A stretch of 64,000 nt of DNA from Rhodoferax sp. U2-2l (GCF_020594515.1 NZ_JAJCTH010000009.1:1-64000); one strand, 5' to 3'. Shown: positions 52,634-60,994, counted from the stretch's first letter. The notes: generated by a model not told the origin, from the sequence alone. Translations and numbers: made by a program.

Positions 52634-53764
52634 TCAGCTCGCGTCTTTGTCGCTTGACTCGCCGGTGGCGGCTTTCACGAGGCGTTGCAGCATCACCAGA
52701 ATTTCGAGGTTGATGCGCTCCAGCCGCAGCGCGCTGCTTTCCAGGCGGCGCAGACGGATGTCGTATTGCTCGGCGTTGAGGGTGGCGATCTGGCCGCTGA
52801 TGGCCTGGCCCAAACCCGCCGGAAACTGCAGCTTGGACAGGTCGGCGCCCTCGGCCTGGGCGGCGGTCAGCTCATTCATGAACGAGTCGGACCAGCCTGG
52901 CCCGGTGGTGGCGGGCGTTGACGGTGTGGCCACCGGTTTGCTGCCAGACGTGGACTCATCGTTGAGCTCGCTGACCACTTCAGCCACATCGTCACCACCA
53001 AAACCGTCTTTGCCGGCCAGGTAGCCCGCCAGCAGCAAGCGGTCACACACCAGGTTGATGCGCCGCGGGATGCCTCCGGTGCCTTTGAAGATGGCCTCAA
53101 ACGCGGCCGCGTCAAAGCTGGGCCGCTCGGGTTTGGCACCGGCGCATTTCAACCGGTGCTCGATGTAGCCCTGGGTTTCGGCCAGGTCAAGCGGCCCGAT
53201 GTGGCAGGTGGCAGTGACGCGCTGGCGCAGTTGCTGCATGCCGGGGCTTTGCAAAATGGCGCGGAACTCGGGCTGGCCGATCAAAAAAGTTTGCAGTAAA
53301 GCCTGCTGGCCGTACTGGAAGTTGGACAACATGCGCAGCTCTTCCACCGCGCGGTGGCTCAGGTTTTGCGCCTCGTCCACGATCAGCAGGCAGCGTTTGC
53401 CCTGGCTGGTGTGGTTGACCAGAAAGGCCTCGAGTGCCATCAACAAGTCGGATTTGGACACGTCCTTGACCCGCACGCCAAACGCCGCACCGACCATGCG
53501 CAAGGTGTCTTCGGCATCAAGTTGGGTGGTGACCAGATTGGCCGCCACCACCTTGTCGGCGTCCAGGCTGTCGAGCAGGCCGCGCACCACGGTGGTTTTG
53601 CCAGCGCCCACCTCGCCGGTGATGACGATGAACCCCTCGTTGCGCATGACGCCGTACTCCAGGTAGGCCTTGGCGCGACGGTGTTGTTTGCTGGCGTAGT
53701 AAAAGCGCGGGTCCGGGTTGATCTGGAACGGTTCGCTCTCTAATCCGTAAAAAGCTGCATACAT
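52634..53764 (-). CDS. XrtA/PEP-CTERM system-associated ATPase (ExeA-like)
   Basis: The 376-residue protein starts MYAAFYGLESEPFQINPDPR, typical of ExeA/GspA-like ATPases, with Walker A TGEVGAGKTTVVRGLL (residues 49-64) and Walker B CLLIVDEAQNLSHRAVEELR. RMLSNFQYGQQALLQTFLIG and GGIPRRINLVCDRLL complete the AAA-type core. The last 100 residues form a low-complexity linker and a coiled-coil-like helix. In exosortase A loci this ATPase sits beside the export genes and is thought to help assemble or energise export; its exact role is unknown. It is three bases from the beta-barrel gene. Confidence 0.92.
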   Translation of the reverse strand: MYAAFYGLESEPFQINPDPRFYYASKQHRRAKAYLEYGVMRNEGFIVITGEVGAGKTTVVRGLLDSLDADKVVAANLVTTQLDAEDTLRMVGAAFGVRVKDVSKSDLLMALEAFLVNHTSQGKRCLLIVDEAQNLSHRAVEELRMLSNFQYGQQALLQTFLIGQPEFRAILQSPGMQQLRQRVTATCHIGPLDLAETQGYIEHRLKCAGAKPERPSFDAAAFEAIFKGTGGIPRRINLVCDRLLLAGYLAGKDGFGGDDVAEVVSELNDESTSGSKPVATPSTPATTGPGWSDSFMNELTAAQAEGADLSKLQFPAGLGQAISGQIATLNAEQYDIRLRRLESSALRLERINLEILVMLQRLVKAATGESSDKDAS

Positions 53765-53767
53765 GGG

Positions 53768-55285
53768 TCAGAACTGCACATTGAGGTTGCCCGTCACCGC
53801 GTTTTCGGTGTAGGGGTTGGCGCCGTTGTCAGACACCACATGGCGCAGACCCAGCGACGCCGCGGTGTTTTTGCCCACCTGGCCAGACAGGCTGACGTTG
53901 AGGGACTTGAGGGTGGTGTCCTGTGCGGCGGTGGAGCCCGCAGTGGCTTGACGCGACAGCACCACGCCCAGCGAGTAATCAGGGGTCAGGCGGTGGCTGT
54001 AGTTGATGCTGAAACCGTTTTGCGTCACGGTATTCGCGTCGGACAGGTTGTCGATGGCGCTCACCAGGGTGTCGAGGCGGTAACTTTCGGTGCGGGTCAG
54101 CAAAAAGGTGATGGTGTCGCGCACGCCCAGCAGGGCGAACGACAGATTCTGGCTGCGCTGCACCGAGGCAGCGGAGGTCAGGAAACTGCTGACCACCGGA
54201 ATGTTGGGGTTGATGCCGTACTGCTGCAGCAACTGGTTGACCCGCAAGGCGCGCTGTGCAGGCGTGAGGCCACTGCCTTCCAGCTGGTTGTAGAACAGGT
54301 CATACACATTGCCCACGGTACCAAAGCCGTTCTGCTCGCCGGGTGTGGACACATCCTTGCTGTCCGTGAATCGCCACACCGTGCGCGCACTGCGGTGCTC
54401 AAAACTCACATTGTGGGTGTTGCCAAACGAGCGCTTGCCGGTCAGGGCCGACACCGTGGTCCGCTGTGAAGGCTGCCACGTCAGCCCGACGCTGTGGGTG
54501 CTGTAGGTTTGTTTGTCCAGGCTGGTGAAGTTGTTGGCCTCTTGACCGGCATTGGCCGAGAGTCTGACCTGCGGGGTGAGCTCATAGGTGAGGCCCAGGC
54601 TGTAGGTGTCGGACTCGGTGGTGCGCCCGGCATCAAAGCTGGACTGCTGGCGCCCCACGTCGGCCGACCAGCCCAGACGCCGAAAGGTCGAGGCATTGGT
54701 GACGCGCACCGAGCTGTTGGTGTTGGTGGTGTCAAATGCGGCCGCGTTGTCGGCGGACGTCACGGCCTGGCTGATACGCGCCTCGTAATTGGCGATGTTC
54801 CCCAGTTGCCCCTTGATGTACGGGGAGACGCGGTAGTTGGCCACCTCGGTTTGGTTGGCGTTGATGGCGGTGTTGGAGGTGGACTGGGTGCCAAACGCCG
54901 AGATGGTTTGCTGCGAGATGTTGCCACTGAAATCCACAAACGCCCAGTTGTCCACCGCCTCGAAGGTGCCAAAGGTGTTGAGCGCGTTTTGCAGACGGCT
55001 GCCCGAACTACCGCGCGCGTAGTTCACATGGGTCAGCGAATAATCCAAATAGGTCTTGAGCCGCGCACCCTGGATGTCCAGACGAATTCCGGGGCTGATT
55101 TCGGTGGTCAGCTCTGAGCGCGCTGCCGTGCCGCTCAAGTTCACGTTGTCGGTCAGTGTCTCGGTGACCGACACACGCGGCACGATGGAGATGGCCTGGG
55201 TCTGCCCGGCGTCTTGCGCCCACACCGCAGGGAGTGGCAGCAGCGCCAGCGCGGCGGTGGGGAGGGTGAAGTGCAGTGCTTTCAT
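53768..55285 (-). CDS. Outer-membrane beta-barrel protein, PEP-CTERM system (TIGR03016-like)
   Basis: The 505-residue protein has a signal peptide (MKALHFTLPTAALALLPLPA, cut near VWA-Q), then SIVPRVSVTETLTDNVNLSG, the start of the TIGR03016 family. Alternating hydrophobic strands and the terminal residue Phe (NVQF) indicate an outer-membrane barrel. It could be the porin that lets EPS leave the cell with the Wza-like lipoprotein, or a structural export partner. Its first ATG overlaps the kinase stop by 4 nt. Length is normal. Confidence 0.9.
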   Translation of the reverse strand: MKALHFTLPTAALALLPLPAVWAQDAGQTQAISIVPRVSVTETLTDNVNLSGTAARSELTTEISPGIRLDIQGARLKTYLDYSLTHVNYARGSSGSRLQNALNTFGTFEAVDNWAFVDFSGNISQQTISAFGTQSTSNTAINANQTEVANYRVSPYIKGQLGNIANYEARISQAVTSADNAAAFDTTNTNSSVRVTNASTFRRLGWSADVGRQQSSFDAGRTTESDTYSLGLTYELTPQVRLSANAGQEANNFTSLDKQTYSTHSVGLTWQPSQRTTVSALTGKRSFGNTHNVSFEHRSARTVWRFTDSKDVSTPGEQNGFGTVGNVYDLFYNQLEGSGLTPAQRALRVNQLLQQYGINPNIPVVSSFLTSAASVQRSQNLSFALLGVRDTITFLLTRTESYRLDTLVSAIDNLSDANTVTQNGFSINYSHRLTPDYSLGVVLSRQATAGSTAAQDTTLKSLNVSLSGQVGKNTAASLGLRHVVSDNGANPYTENAVTGNLNVQF

Positions 55286-56187
55286 GCCGCTTGCTCTTCT
55301 TTTCGTCCATAACCATAGCCACCACCGTAGCCATAGTTGTAGCCATAACCCCCCTTGAACAGCGAGCTGGAGCGGTTCAATAGCAACAGTTTGACAGGGC
55401 AGGCGTCGATGGTCGCCAAGGCTTGTTTGACTTCAGACTGCAGGGTTTTGCCAGCGTGCACCACCAGCACCACCTGGCCCATGTGGGTGGCCAGCACCCG
55501 CGATTCGGTGGTGATCAGCAGCGGGGGCGAGTCAAACACGATGATGCGGTCCGGGTAACGTGCCGCCATGTCTTCCAGCAGCCGCACCATGGCATCGCTG
55601 GCCAGCAGCTCGGTGGCGCGCGGGTGCGGCGTGCCACTGGGCAGAATCGTGAGTTTGTCGACGTTGGTTTTCAGCAACACCGAGGACATGTCCATCTGGT
55701 CGTCCAGCACCAGATCCAGCAGGCCCGGGCCATCGGGCAGACCCAGCATGCGCATCACCGAGGGCCGTGCCACGTCAGCGTCCACCAGCATCACGGTGTT
55801 GTCCAGTTCGGTGGCGATGCTCATGGCCAGGTTGATCGAGGTGAAGCTCTTGCCTTCGCCGGGCAGGGCGCTGGTCACCATGATCAGGTTGCCGTTGGCA
55901 ATGACGGAGGCGCCTTTGCCCATGGCGTTTTTGATCAACGGGCGTTTGATGACGCGGTATTGGTCGGCAATTTCGGAACGTGGCGAATTCGGGTCGATGA
56001 TGCCTGCCTGGGCCATGGCCTGCACATCCAGCTCAACCCGGCGTGACGTGACCACCGGTTTTTTGGGTGGCTCGGCCGCCGCCACCGGCTTGGGTGCCGC
56101 TGCAGCAACAGGTGCTGCGGGCATCTCCACACCGGCTTGGCGCAGTTGTTCCAGCCGTCTGGCTGCCTGTTCAATCAAGCTACTCAT
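55282..56187 (-). CDS. Tyrosine autokinase of XrtA type (BY-kinase cytoplasmic domain)
   Basis: The 301-residue protein has an Ala/Pro-rich N-terminal 50 residues, then SEIADQYRVIKRPLIKNAMG, Walker A TSALPGEGKSFTSINLAMSI (residues 105-124), Walker A' VMLVDADVARPSVMRMLGLP and Walker B IIVFDSPPLLIT. The last residues are a Tyr/Gly cluster, FKGGYGYNYGYGGGYGYG, the autophosphorylation tail. It pairs with the chain-length protein next upstream to control polymer length. The phosphatases at 11759 and 23279 are candidate opponents. It has no transmembrane segment of its own. Confidence 0.93.
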   Translation of the reverse strand: MSSLIEQAARRLEQLRQAGVEMPAAPVAAAAPKPVAAAEPPKKPVVTSRRVELDVQAMAQAGIIDPNSPRSEIADQYRVIKRPLIKNAMGKGASVIANGNLIMVTSALPGEGKSFTSINLAMSIATELDNTVMLVDADVARPSVMRMLGLPDGPGLLDLVLDDQMDMSSVLLKTNVDKLTILPSGTPHPRATELLASDAMVRLLEDMAARYPDRIIVFDSPPLLITTESRVLATHMGQVVLVVHAGKTLQSEVKQALATIDACPVKLLLLNRSSSLFKGGYGYNYGYGGGYGYGRKEEQAA

Positions 56188-56191
56188 AGAT

Positions 56192-57757
56192 TCATCCTGC
56201 CTGTTTGGACATCAGGAACAGCGCTGCCATTCCCAGGCCAAAGACCACGACCAAAGCCCCTGTTGCTGCCAAAAATTTCATCAACTCGGATTTGCGCCGC
56301 TGTGCGCCGCCGTCATCCACCACCAGCGACACCACCCCCAACAAGGGCAACCCCAGCGATTCGCTCATCGAATACGCGTCGTAGTAAACAGCCCGCAGCT
56401 GGCTCAACAGGAACGTGACGCCCAGGCCGGCACCCAGCGCGGCCAGCAGGGCCAGCGGCATCAACAACAAACGGTTGGGTGCCACCGGCTTGGGTGAGGC
56501 GCGCGGCGGGTCAATCAGCCGGAAATCGGCCACCCCGGTGGCGGTGTCCAGTTCACCCGACATGGCGGCAGATTCACGCCGTGACACCAGGTCGGTGTAG
56601 TTTTTCTTGTTGATTTCGTAATCGCGGTTGAGCTGGGCGTATTCGGCCTCGATCTGGGGCGCCACTTTCATGGCTTCACGCGCCTTGTTGTAACGGGCGT
56701 CGTACTCGGCCACACGGGCGCGCAGCGATGCCACCTGCACCTCGGAGGTGGCCATCACGCGGCTGAGCTCCTGGTAGGCCAGGCTGTTGCCGGCGGGCGT
56801 GGCCGCGGGGTTGGCCAAGGCGGCTTTGCGCAGTTCAGCAATCTCCCTGCGCTTCTGGTCTTCCAGGTCCTTGATCAGGCGCCTGGCTCCGGCCACGTCG
56901 GGGTGCTGCTCGGTAAAGCGCTGCAGCAGGGCGTCCAGATTGCGTTTCTGGGCATCAATGCGCGAATCGATTTCAGGGGTGGAAATGGCAGCCGAGTTGT
57001 CCGACATCAGGTTCTTGGAGTTGGCGGCGCGCTCCACCTCCAGCTGCTTTCTGGCGGCATCACGGGCGTTTTCGGCCTCACGGAGTTCGAGTCGGGCTTG
57101 CCGCAGCTGCTCACTAATGCCCCCAAGCATGCCTGCCATGTCCTGGCCGTCGGACGATTGCAGTTCAATGTTGCGAAGCTTGAACTCTTTCAGCCGTGCC
57201 TCCGCTTCTTCGAGCTTGGTCACGTAGGTCTTGATCTGGTCGTCGATGAACTTCTTGGCGGCATCGGAATCCTGGCGTGAACTGCCCATGCTGGATTCGA
57301 CAAAGATCGACACCAGCGACTGAACCACCCGTTTAGCCGTCTCCGGGCTGCTATCACGGTAGGCCAGCGTGTAGATGTTGTCACGCCCGGCGTTCTGGAT
57401 GGCCAGCGACTTGGTCACCCGCTCAATCAGGGCATCCTGCTGGGCCTTGGACGCATTGCCCAGGTCCAGGTCGGCCATGCGGATCAGTTTTTCGACGTTG
57501 GGGCGGGTGATCAGCGTGCGGCTGAGCATCATCACCTGCTGCTCCACGTTGGGCTGCACCGCCAGGCCCGACATCAAAGGCTTCAGGATCGACTGGGTGT
57601 CTACGTAAATGCGGGCACTGGCTTCGTATTTGTCGGGGACCGACATCACCATCACCACGCCAACAAGGGCCACCACCCATGCCGCGATCAGGCCGCGCCA
57701 GCGGTGCTTCCACATGCCTCTGGCGATGGTTGTTACCTGGCTAATCAGCTCATCCAT
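56192..57757 (-). CDS. Polysaccharide chain-length determinant (Wzz-like), XrtA type
   Basis: The 521-residue protein has a transmembrane helix near residues 20-40 (LIAAWVVALVGVVMVMSVPD), then KYEASARIYVDTQSILKPLM, a long periplasmic coiled coil (residues about 160-400), FRLIDPPRASPKPVAPNRLL with the Wzz proline-rich motif, and a second helix (LLLMPLALLAALGAGLGVTF). A third helix lies at the very end. It matches the TIGR03007 group. It forms the periplasmic oligomer that sets chain length and activates the kinase. It starts 82 nt after the export lipoprotein gene, and the kinase follows after four bases. Confidence 0.93.
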   Translation of the reverse strand: MDELISQVTTIARGMWKHRWRGLIAAWVVALVGVVMVMSVPDKYEASARIYVDTQSILKPLMSGLAVQPNVEQQVMMLSRTLITRPNVEKLIRMADLDLGNASKAQQDALIERVTKSLAIQNAGRDNIYTLAYRDSSPETAKRVVQSLVSIFVESSMGSSRQDSDAAKKFIDDQIKTYVTKLEEAEARLKEFKLRNIELQSSDGQDMAGMLGGISEQLRQARLELREAENARDAARKQLEVERAANSKNLMSDNSAAISTPEIDSRIDAQKRNLDALLQRFTEQHPDVAGARRLIKDLEDQKRREIAELRKAALANPAATPAGNSLAYQELSRVMATSEVQVASLRARVAEYDARYNKAREAMKVAPQIEAEYAQLNRDYEINKKNYTDLVSRRESAAMSGELDTATGVADFRLIDPPRASPKPVAPNRLLLMPLALLAALGAGLGVTFLLSQLRAVYYDAYSMSESLGLPLLGVVSLVVDDGGAQRRKSELMKFLAATGALVVVFGLGMAALFLMSKQAG

Positions 57758-57801
57758 GGGGTAGGTTCTTTTTGATCAAAGCAATCGCGTCACAAAGCCA
57801 A

Positions 57802-57824
57802 GCCAGGCTTACACCGGGCCTGGC
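57802..57824 (-). other. Stem-loop between export lipoprotein and chain-length genes
   Basis: GCCAGGC (57802-57808) and GCCTGGC (57818-57824) form a perfect 7-bp stem with a 9-base loop in the 82-nt gap. No T-run follows on the minus strand, so it is more likely an mRNA processing or partial attenuation site than a full terminator. Confidence 0.5.
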
Positions 57825-57839
57825 CACTACGGGGAAAAA

Positions 57840-58481
57840 TTAAAACCAACCTTGGGGGATGATGAGCACGTCGCCCGGCTTCATCTCCACATTGGCCGAA
57901 ATGTCGCCGCGTTTGATCAGGTCTTTGATGCGCACCGAGTAGCGTTTGTCTCCCTCGGCCGCGCGGGTGATGGAGGCGCCGTTGCCGTCAGCAAAGTCGG
58001 TCAGGCCGCCCACCGCAATCATCACATCCAGCAGCGTCATCTTCTGCTTGTAGGGCAGGGCTTGTGGCTTGGCAGCCTCGCCCACCACGCGAATCTGTTC
58101 GCTGTAGGGGCCGACAAAGCCGGTCACGATCACTGTGACCACCGGGTCGCGCACCAGCACGCTGAGCGCCTTTTCCACATCGCGGGCAATTTCGATGGAG
58201 GTCTTGCCCTGCACCACCAGCTCATCCACCAGTGGGGTGGACAGCTTGCCGTCCGGGCGAACCGGCACCGACATCGACAGCTCCGGGTTGCGCCAGACGA
58301 TGATGTTCAGGTTGTCACCCGGGCCCACGATGTAGTTGTAGTCTGGCGTTGCCGCCAATGGCGGCGCGGCTGGGTAGTTGCCGCTGCTGGCACAACCTGC
58401 CAGCCAGACGGCGGCCAGGCCAGTGGCAACAATGCGGCCAATTCGCTTGAAGAAGGATGCCGTGGATGTAGAACGGTTCAA
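57840..58481 (-). CDS. Polysaccharide export lipoprotein (Wza/EpsE-like), XrtA type
   Basis: The 213-residue protein starts at a TTG codon (58481) with an AGGGGA site about seven bases upstream; this puts a lipoprotein signal first (FFKRIGRIVATGLAAVWLAG, lipobox LAGC, Cys30). YNYIVGPGDNLNIIVWRNPE is the Poly_export domain, followed by GYVGPYSEQIRV-like SLBB sequence (IVTGFVGPYSEQIRVVGEAA) and KPGDVLIIPQGWF at the end. It should form the outer-membrane secretion channel for the EPS. It is first in the minus-strand XrtA operon. No ATG fits the family N-terminus. Confidence 0.9.
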   Translation of the reverse strand: MNRSTSTASFFKRIGRIVATGLAAVWLAGCASSGNYPAAPPLAATPDYNYIVGPGDNLNIIVWRNPELSMSVPVRPDGKLSTPLVDELVVQGKTSIEIARDVEKALSVLVRDPVVTVIVTGFVGPYSEQIRVVGEAAKPQALPYKQKMTLLDVMIAVGGLTDFADGNGASITRAAEGDKRYSVRIKDLIKRGDISANVEMKPGDVLIIPQGWF

Positions 58482-58679
58482 GATAAATCCCCTGAGTGAA
58501 GCAAAAGCACGACGTTGGATGCCGAAAGCACGGATATTAAAGCAATATAGCGCATGGATATGGCAAGCCCGCGAAAGAGCCAAATCAGCGCCGAGTGCTA
58601 TGGCACACTGTATTTGCAGTCACATGTGTTGATGTTTGTCTACCGGGTGACCAATTTTTGAAATGAAAGAAGGTGTGTC

Positions 58680-59564
58680 ATGGCTAACCGTGAAGGTTTT
58701 TCATACGATGTGGCGTTTTCCCGCAACATTGGCTGGTTTACGGAGGCAGAGCAGGCGCGATTGCAGAACTGTCGTGTAGCTGTTGGCGGCTTGGGTGGCG
58801 TAGGAGGCAGCCATGCATTGACACTGGCGCGTCTGGGTATCGGGCAGTTCACCATCACCGACCTGGACACCTTTGACTGGCCCAACCTGAACCGCCAGGC
58901 CGGTGCGTTTGCCTCCACCATCGGACAGCCCAAACTGGATGCCATGGCCAAGAACCTGGCGGACATCAACCCCGATATCAAACTGCACCTGATGCCCCAT
59001 GGCATCAACCCGGACAACATAGACGAATTTTTGGCAGGCGCTGATCTGTACATGGACAGCCTGGATATTTTTTCTCTGGAGATTCGTCGCAAGGTGTTTG
59101 CACGTTGCCGTGAACTGGGCATACCGGCGGTCACGGCCGCCCCGATGGGGATGGGCACCGCATACCTGGCGTTTCACCCGCAGGGCATGAGCTTTGAGGA
59201 CTACTTCAGCCTGGACGGCTTTGCTTTCGAAGACCAGATCCTGAAGTTCATCGTGGGCGTGTCGCCCTCCATGCAACAGCGGCATTACCTGGTCGACACC
59301 CGCTCGGTGGACCTGTTCAAGAAAAAGGTGCCTTCAACGGCCATCGGCATTGAGTTGGCCGCCGGCGTGGCCTGCACCAACGCCATCAAACTGCTGCTCG
59401 ACCGTGGCGACGTGCTGGTGGCGCCGCGTGGGCTGCATTTTGATGCCTACCGCAACAAGCTGATCAAAACCTGGCGGCCCTGGGGCAATCGCAACCCGAT
59501 CCAGTTGTTCATGTTCTGGTACATCCGGCGCTTGCTGGCCAAAGTCAGGGCGCAGGCCAGGTAA
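58680..59564 (+). CDS. ThiF/MoeB/HesA-family adenylyltransferase (E1-like)
   Basis: The 294-residue protein has the ATP-binding motif VAVGGLGGVGGSHALTLARL (residues 33-52), then FTITDLDTFDWPNLNRQAGA with the catalytic arginine, the PKLDAMAKNLADINPDI segment and AAPMGMGTAYLAFHPQGMSF. Such enzymes adenylate the C-terminus of a small protein or a carboxylate. No ubiquitin-like protein, nitroreductase or sulfur-transfer gene is adjacent, and no zinc C-X2-C pair is visible. It is divergent from the export gene, has an AAGG site before ATG 58680, and precedes the PEP-CTERM gene. Substrate unknown. Confidence 0.82.
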   Translation: MANREGFSYDVAFSRNIGWFTEAEQARLQNCRVAVGGLGGVGGSHALTLARLGIGQFTITDLDTFDWPNLNRQAGAFASTIGQPKLDAMAKNLADINPDIKLHLMPHGINPDNIDEFLAGADLYMDSLDIFSLEIRRKVFARCRELGIPAVTAAPMGMGTAYLAFHPQGMSFEDYFSLDGFAFEDQILKFIVGVSPSMQQRHYLVDTRSVDLFKKKVPSTAIGIELAAGVACTNAIKLLLDRGDVLVAPRGLHFDAYRNKLIKTWRPWGNRNPIQLFMFWYIRRLLAKVRAQAR

Positions 59565-59579
59565 GGCGGGATCGGCTCA

Positions 59580-59598
59580 AGACCCCTTCATTGGGTCT
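59580..59598 (+). other. Short stem-loop after the ThiF-like gene
   Basis: AGACCC and GGGTCT can pair with a 7-base loop 16 bases after the stop. No T-run follows, so termination is uncertain. Confidence 0.3.
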
Positions 59599-59631
59599 GC
59601 GAATCAGCGGTCTGACTGTCGGTGGCTTTTA

Positions 59632-59644
59632 CAGTGCAGCACTG
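59632..59644 (+). promoter_or_regulatory. 13-bp palindrome upstream of the sigma-54 promoter
   Basis: CAGTGC-A-GCACTG is a perfect inverted repeat with 6-base arms, ending 51 bases before the -24 element. It could be an activator site for a PrsR-type enhancer-binding protein, but no such protein is encoded in the window. Inference only. Confidence 0.4.
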
Positions 59645-59695
59645 GACAATGCCTGAAGTGCCAAAAAACTGTTTTAAATCAACGGTTTAATTTTC

Positions 59696-59710
59696 TGGCA
59701 CGGTTGGTGC
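59696..59710 (+). promoter_or_regulatory. Sigma-54 promoter of the PEP-CTERM gene
   Basis: TGGCACGGTTGGTGC matches the -24/-12 consensus TGGCACG-N4-TTGC at 14 of 15 positions counting the four free bases, with exact GG-to-GC spacing. It lies 62 bases before ATG 59773. PEP-CTERM genes of related bacteria are known to use RpoN with the PrsK/PrsR system, which supports function here. Confidence 0.8.
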
Positions 59711-59772
59711 TTTAAGGTTGATACGCAAGCAATTCTGCCGGCGGCACAAACAACCCACCAGGAGAAATCCAA

Positions 59773-60645
59773 ATGACTATGAAATTTGCACTGAAAGCCG
59801 GTTGCGCCGCCTTGGCGTTTGCTGGTATGGCGTCTGCCAACGCTGCCCCGTTTTATGTAGATATCGGGCAGGATTTCGATCTCAACGTGACAAGGTCTCT
59901 CTCACAAGTGACGACTACCTCGACTGCTATGAAGGACGAGCTCGCGTATCTCTTTCAGTCTGTCACGGCAGTGGCTGACAGCGATGCGAGCGGCACTATC
60001 AGTGCTGGGGACTTAACTAACACTAATGGTGGCTTTGCGGTTGGTCCTTTGGGAAATAATTCGATCACTAATTTCAACCCCGTTCAGACTGTGCTATCGA
60101 GTAATAACGGCTATGGCGACACGTGGGCGTTGACGTTTAGTATTGTGAATTTGGCTGGACAAGTTGTTGATGTCGACGCTCTAAGCGGTCTTCCGGTCCT
60201 CGCTTATGGGCCTGGTTTGCTTGAAATGTATCTGACGTTTGATGACGGTAATACTTTGATTAACTTCATGGATATCAATTTGGCTGGAGGCGTGATGGCT
60301 CCGGGAAGTAATTATTTGAGTGGCACAGTGGACTTCACAAATGTAGATGCCACATACAATAATTTGTTCCACTCTGGAAGCGTTACTTGCGGTGGCAGCA
60401 GTGGCTTTTACGACATCTGGAAGAATTGCGGGATAGGTTCTGAAATCAGCTTTGTTGCCGACTTCAACACCAACTCTACTGCGCCCTCTACGGTAATTAC
60501 TAAACTAGATGACGGTTCCTCCGTTGTTTCCTCCAACCACGATGGCAGTGCCACTTTTGCAATCCCAGAACCTGGCTCTTTGGCTTTGCTTGGTCTCGCA
60601 CTGGCTGGTTTGGGCATGACCCAACGTCGTCGCAAACAGATCTAA
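59773..60645 (+). CDS. PEP-CTERM sorting domain protein (exosortase substrate)
   Basis: The 290-residue protein has a signal peptide (MKFALKAGCAALAFAGMASA, cut near ANAA-P), a beta-rich extracellular body with many Ser, Thr, Asn and Gly residues, and a C-terminal tripartite PEP-CTERM signal: IPEPGSLALLGLALAGLGMT then QRRRKQI. The Pro-Glu-Pro at residues 265-267, the hydrophobic helix and the basic tail match XrtA-processed proteins. An AGGAGA site lies seven bases before ATG 59773. Expression should depend on the sigma-54 promoter. The body has no recognised domain. GC is lower than in neighbouring genes, as is common in surface proteins. Confidence 0.92.
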   Translation: MTMKFALKAGCAALAFAGMASANAAPFYVDIGQDFDLNVTRSLSQVTTTSTAMKDELAYLFQSVTAVADSDASGTISAGDLTNTNGGFAVGPLGNNSITNFNPVQTVLSSNNGYGDTWALTFSIVNLAGQVVDVDALSGLPVLAYGPGLLEMYLTFDDGNTLINFMDINLAGGVMAPGSNYLSGTVDFTNVDATYNNLFHSGSVTCGGSSGFYDIWKNCGIGSEISFVADFNTNSTAPSTVITKLDDGSSVVSSNHDGSATFAIPEPGSLALLGLALAGLGMTQRRRKQI

Positions 60646-60678
60646 ACGCTACTGTCAGATTTCCTGACACCTGAACGC

Positions 60679-60709
60679 AAAGCCCACTTCGGTGGGCTTT
60701 GTTGTTTTT
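60679..60709 (+). terminator. Rho-independent terminator of the PEP-CTERM gene
   Basis: AAAGCCCAC and GTGGGCTTT form a perfect 9-bp stem with a TTCG loop (60679-60700), followed by GTTGTTTTT. It starts 33 bases after the stop codon. Confidence 0.93.
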
Positions 60710-60994
60710 GGGCTTCGCTTCGCAAAGCCGCTTTCAGCGGTCGATATGCATGGTTCGTCCTGTCAGATGGGGTGCACAGATAGATATTCCTGGCGTTATC
60801 CGCACCCCGGGCTTTGGGGGCATGGATTGCGGATCATGTCCGCAATGACAACCAGTGGTTCAAACACAGTAGCCTGTAGATTCGTAGCCCATGACACCAA
60901 ATGCCATGGAGTTTCTGCCTCGTCTGCATGCGCAGTGGACTGCTATCAAAGCAGGAATTTGCAGGTTAATCTGCTGCGATGGCGATGCCGTTTG
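60710..60994. other. Intergenic region between terminator and ABC permease
   Basis: This stretch of about 285 bases holds the REP-like element at 60821-60852 and otherwise no gene-like open frame. The plus-strand and minus-strand genes on its sides converge here. Confidence 0.5.
60821..60852 (-). repeat. REP-like hairpin, copy 5
   Basis: On the minus strand this reads GTCATTGCGGA, CATGA, TCCGCAATCCATG. Relative to the other copies the stem has changed on both sides (GCGGG/CCCGC to GCGGA/TCCGC), so pairing is kept by a compensating change. Confidence 0.7.

Noticed and set aside
58610..58630. TGGCACACTGTATTTGC as a sigma-54 promoter for the ThiF-like gene
   Set aside because: The GG and GC elements are 12 bases apart instead of the required 10, so it should not be recognised.
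60679..60709. The PEP-CTERM terminator acting in both directions
   Set aside because: The opposite strand has no T-run after the stem, so it would not stop transcripts from the ABC genes.
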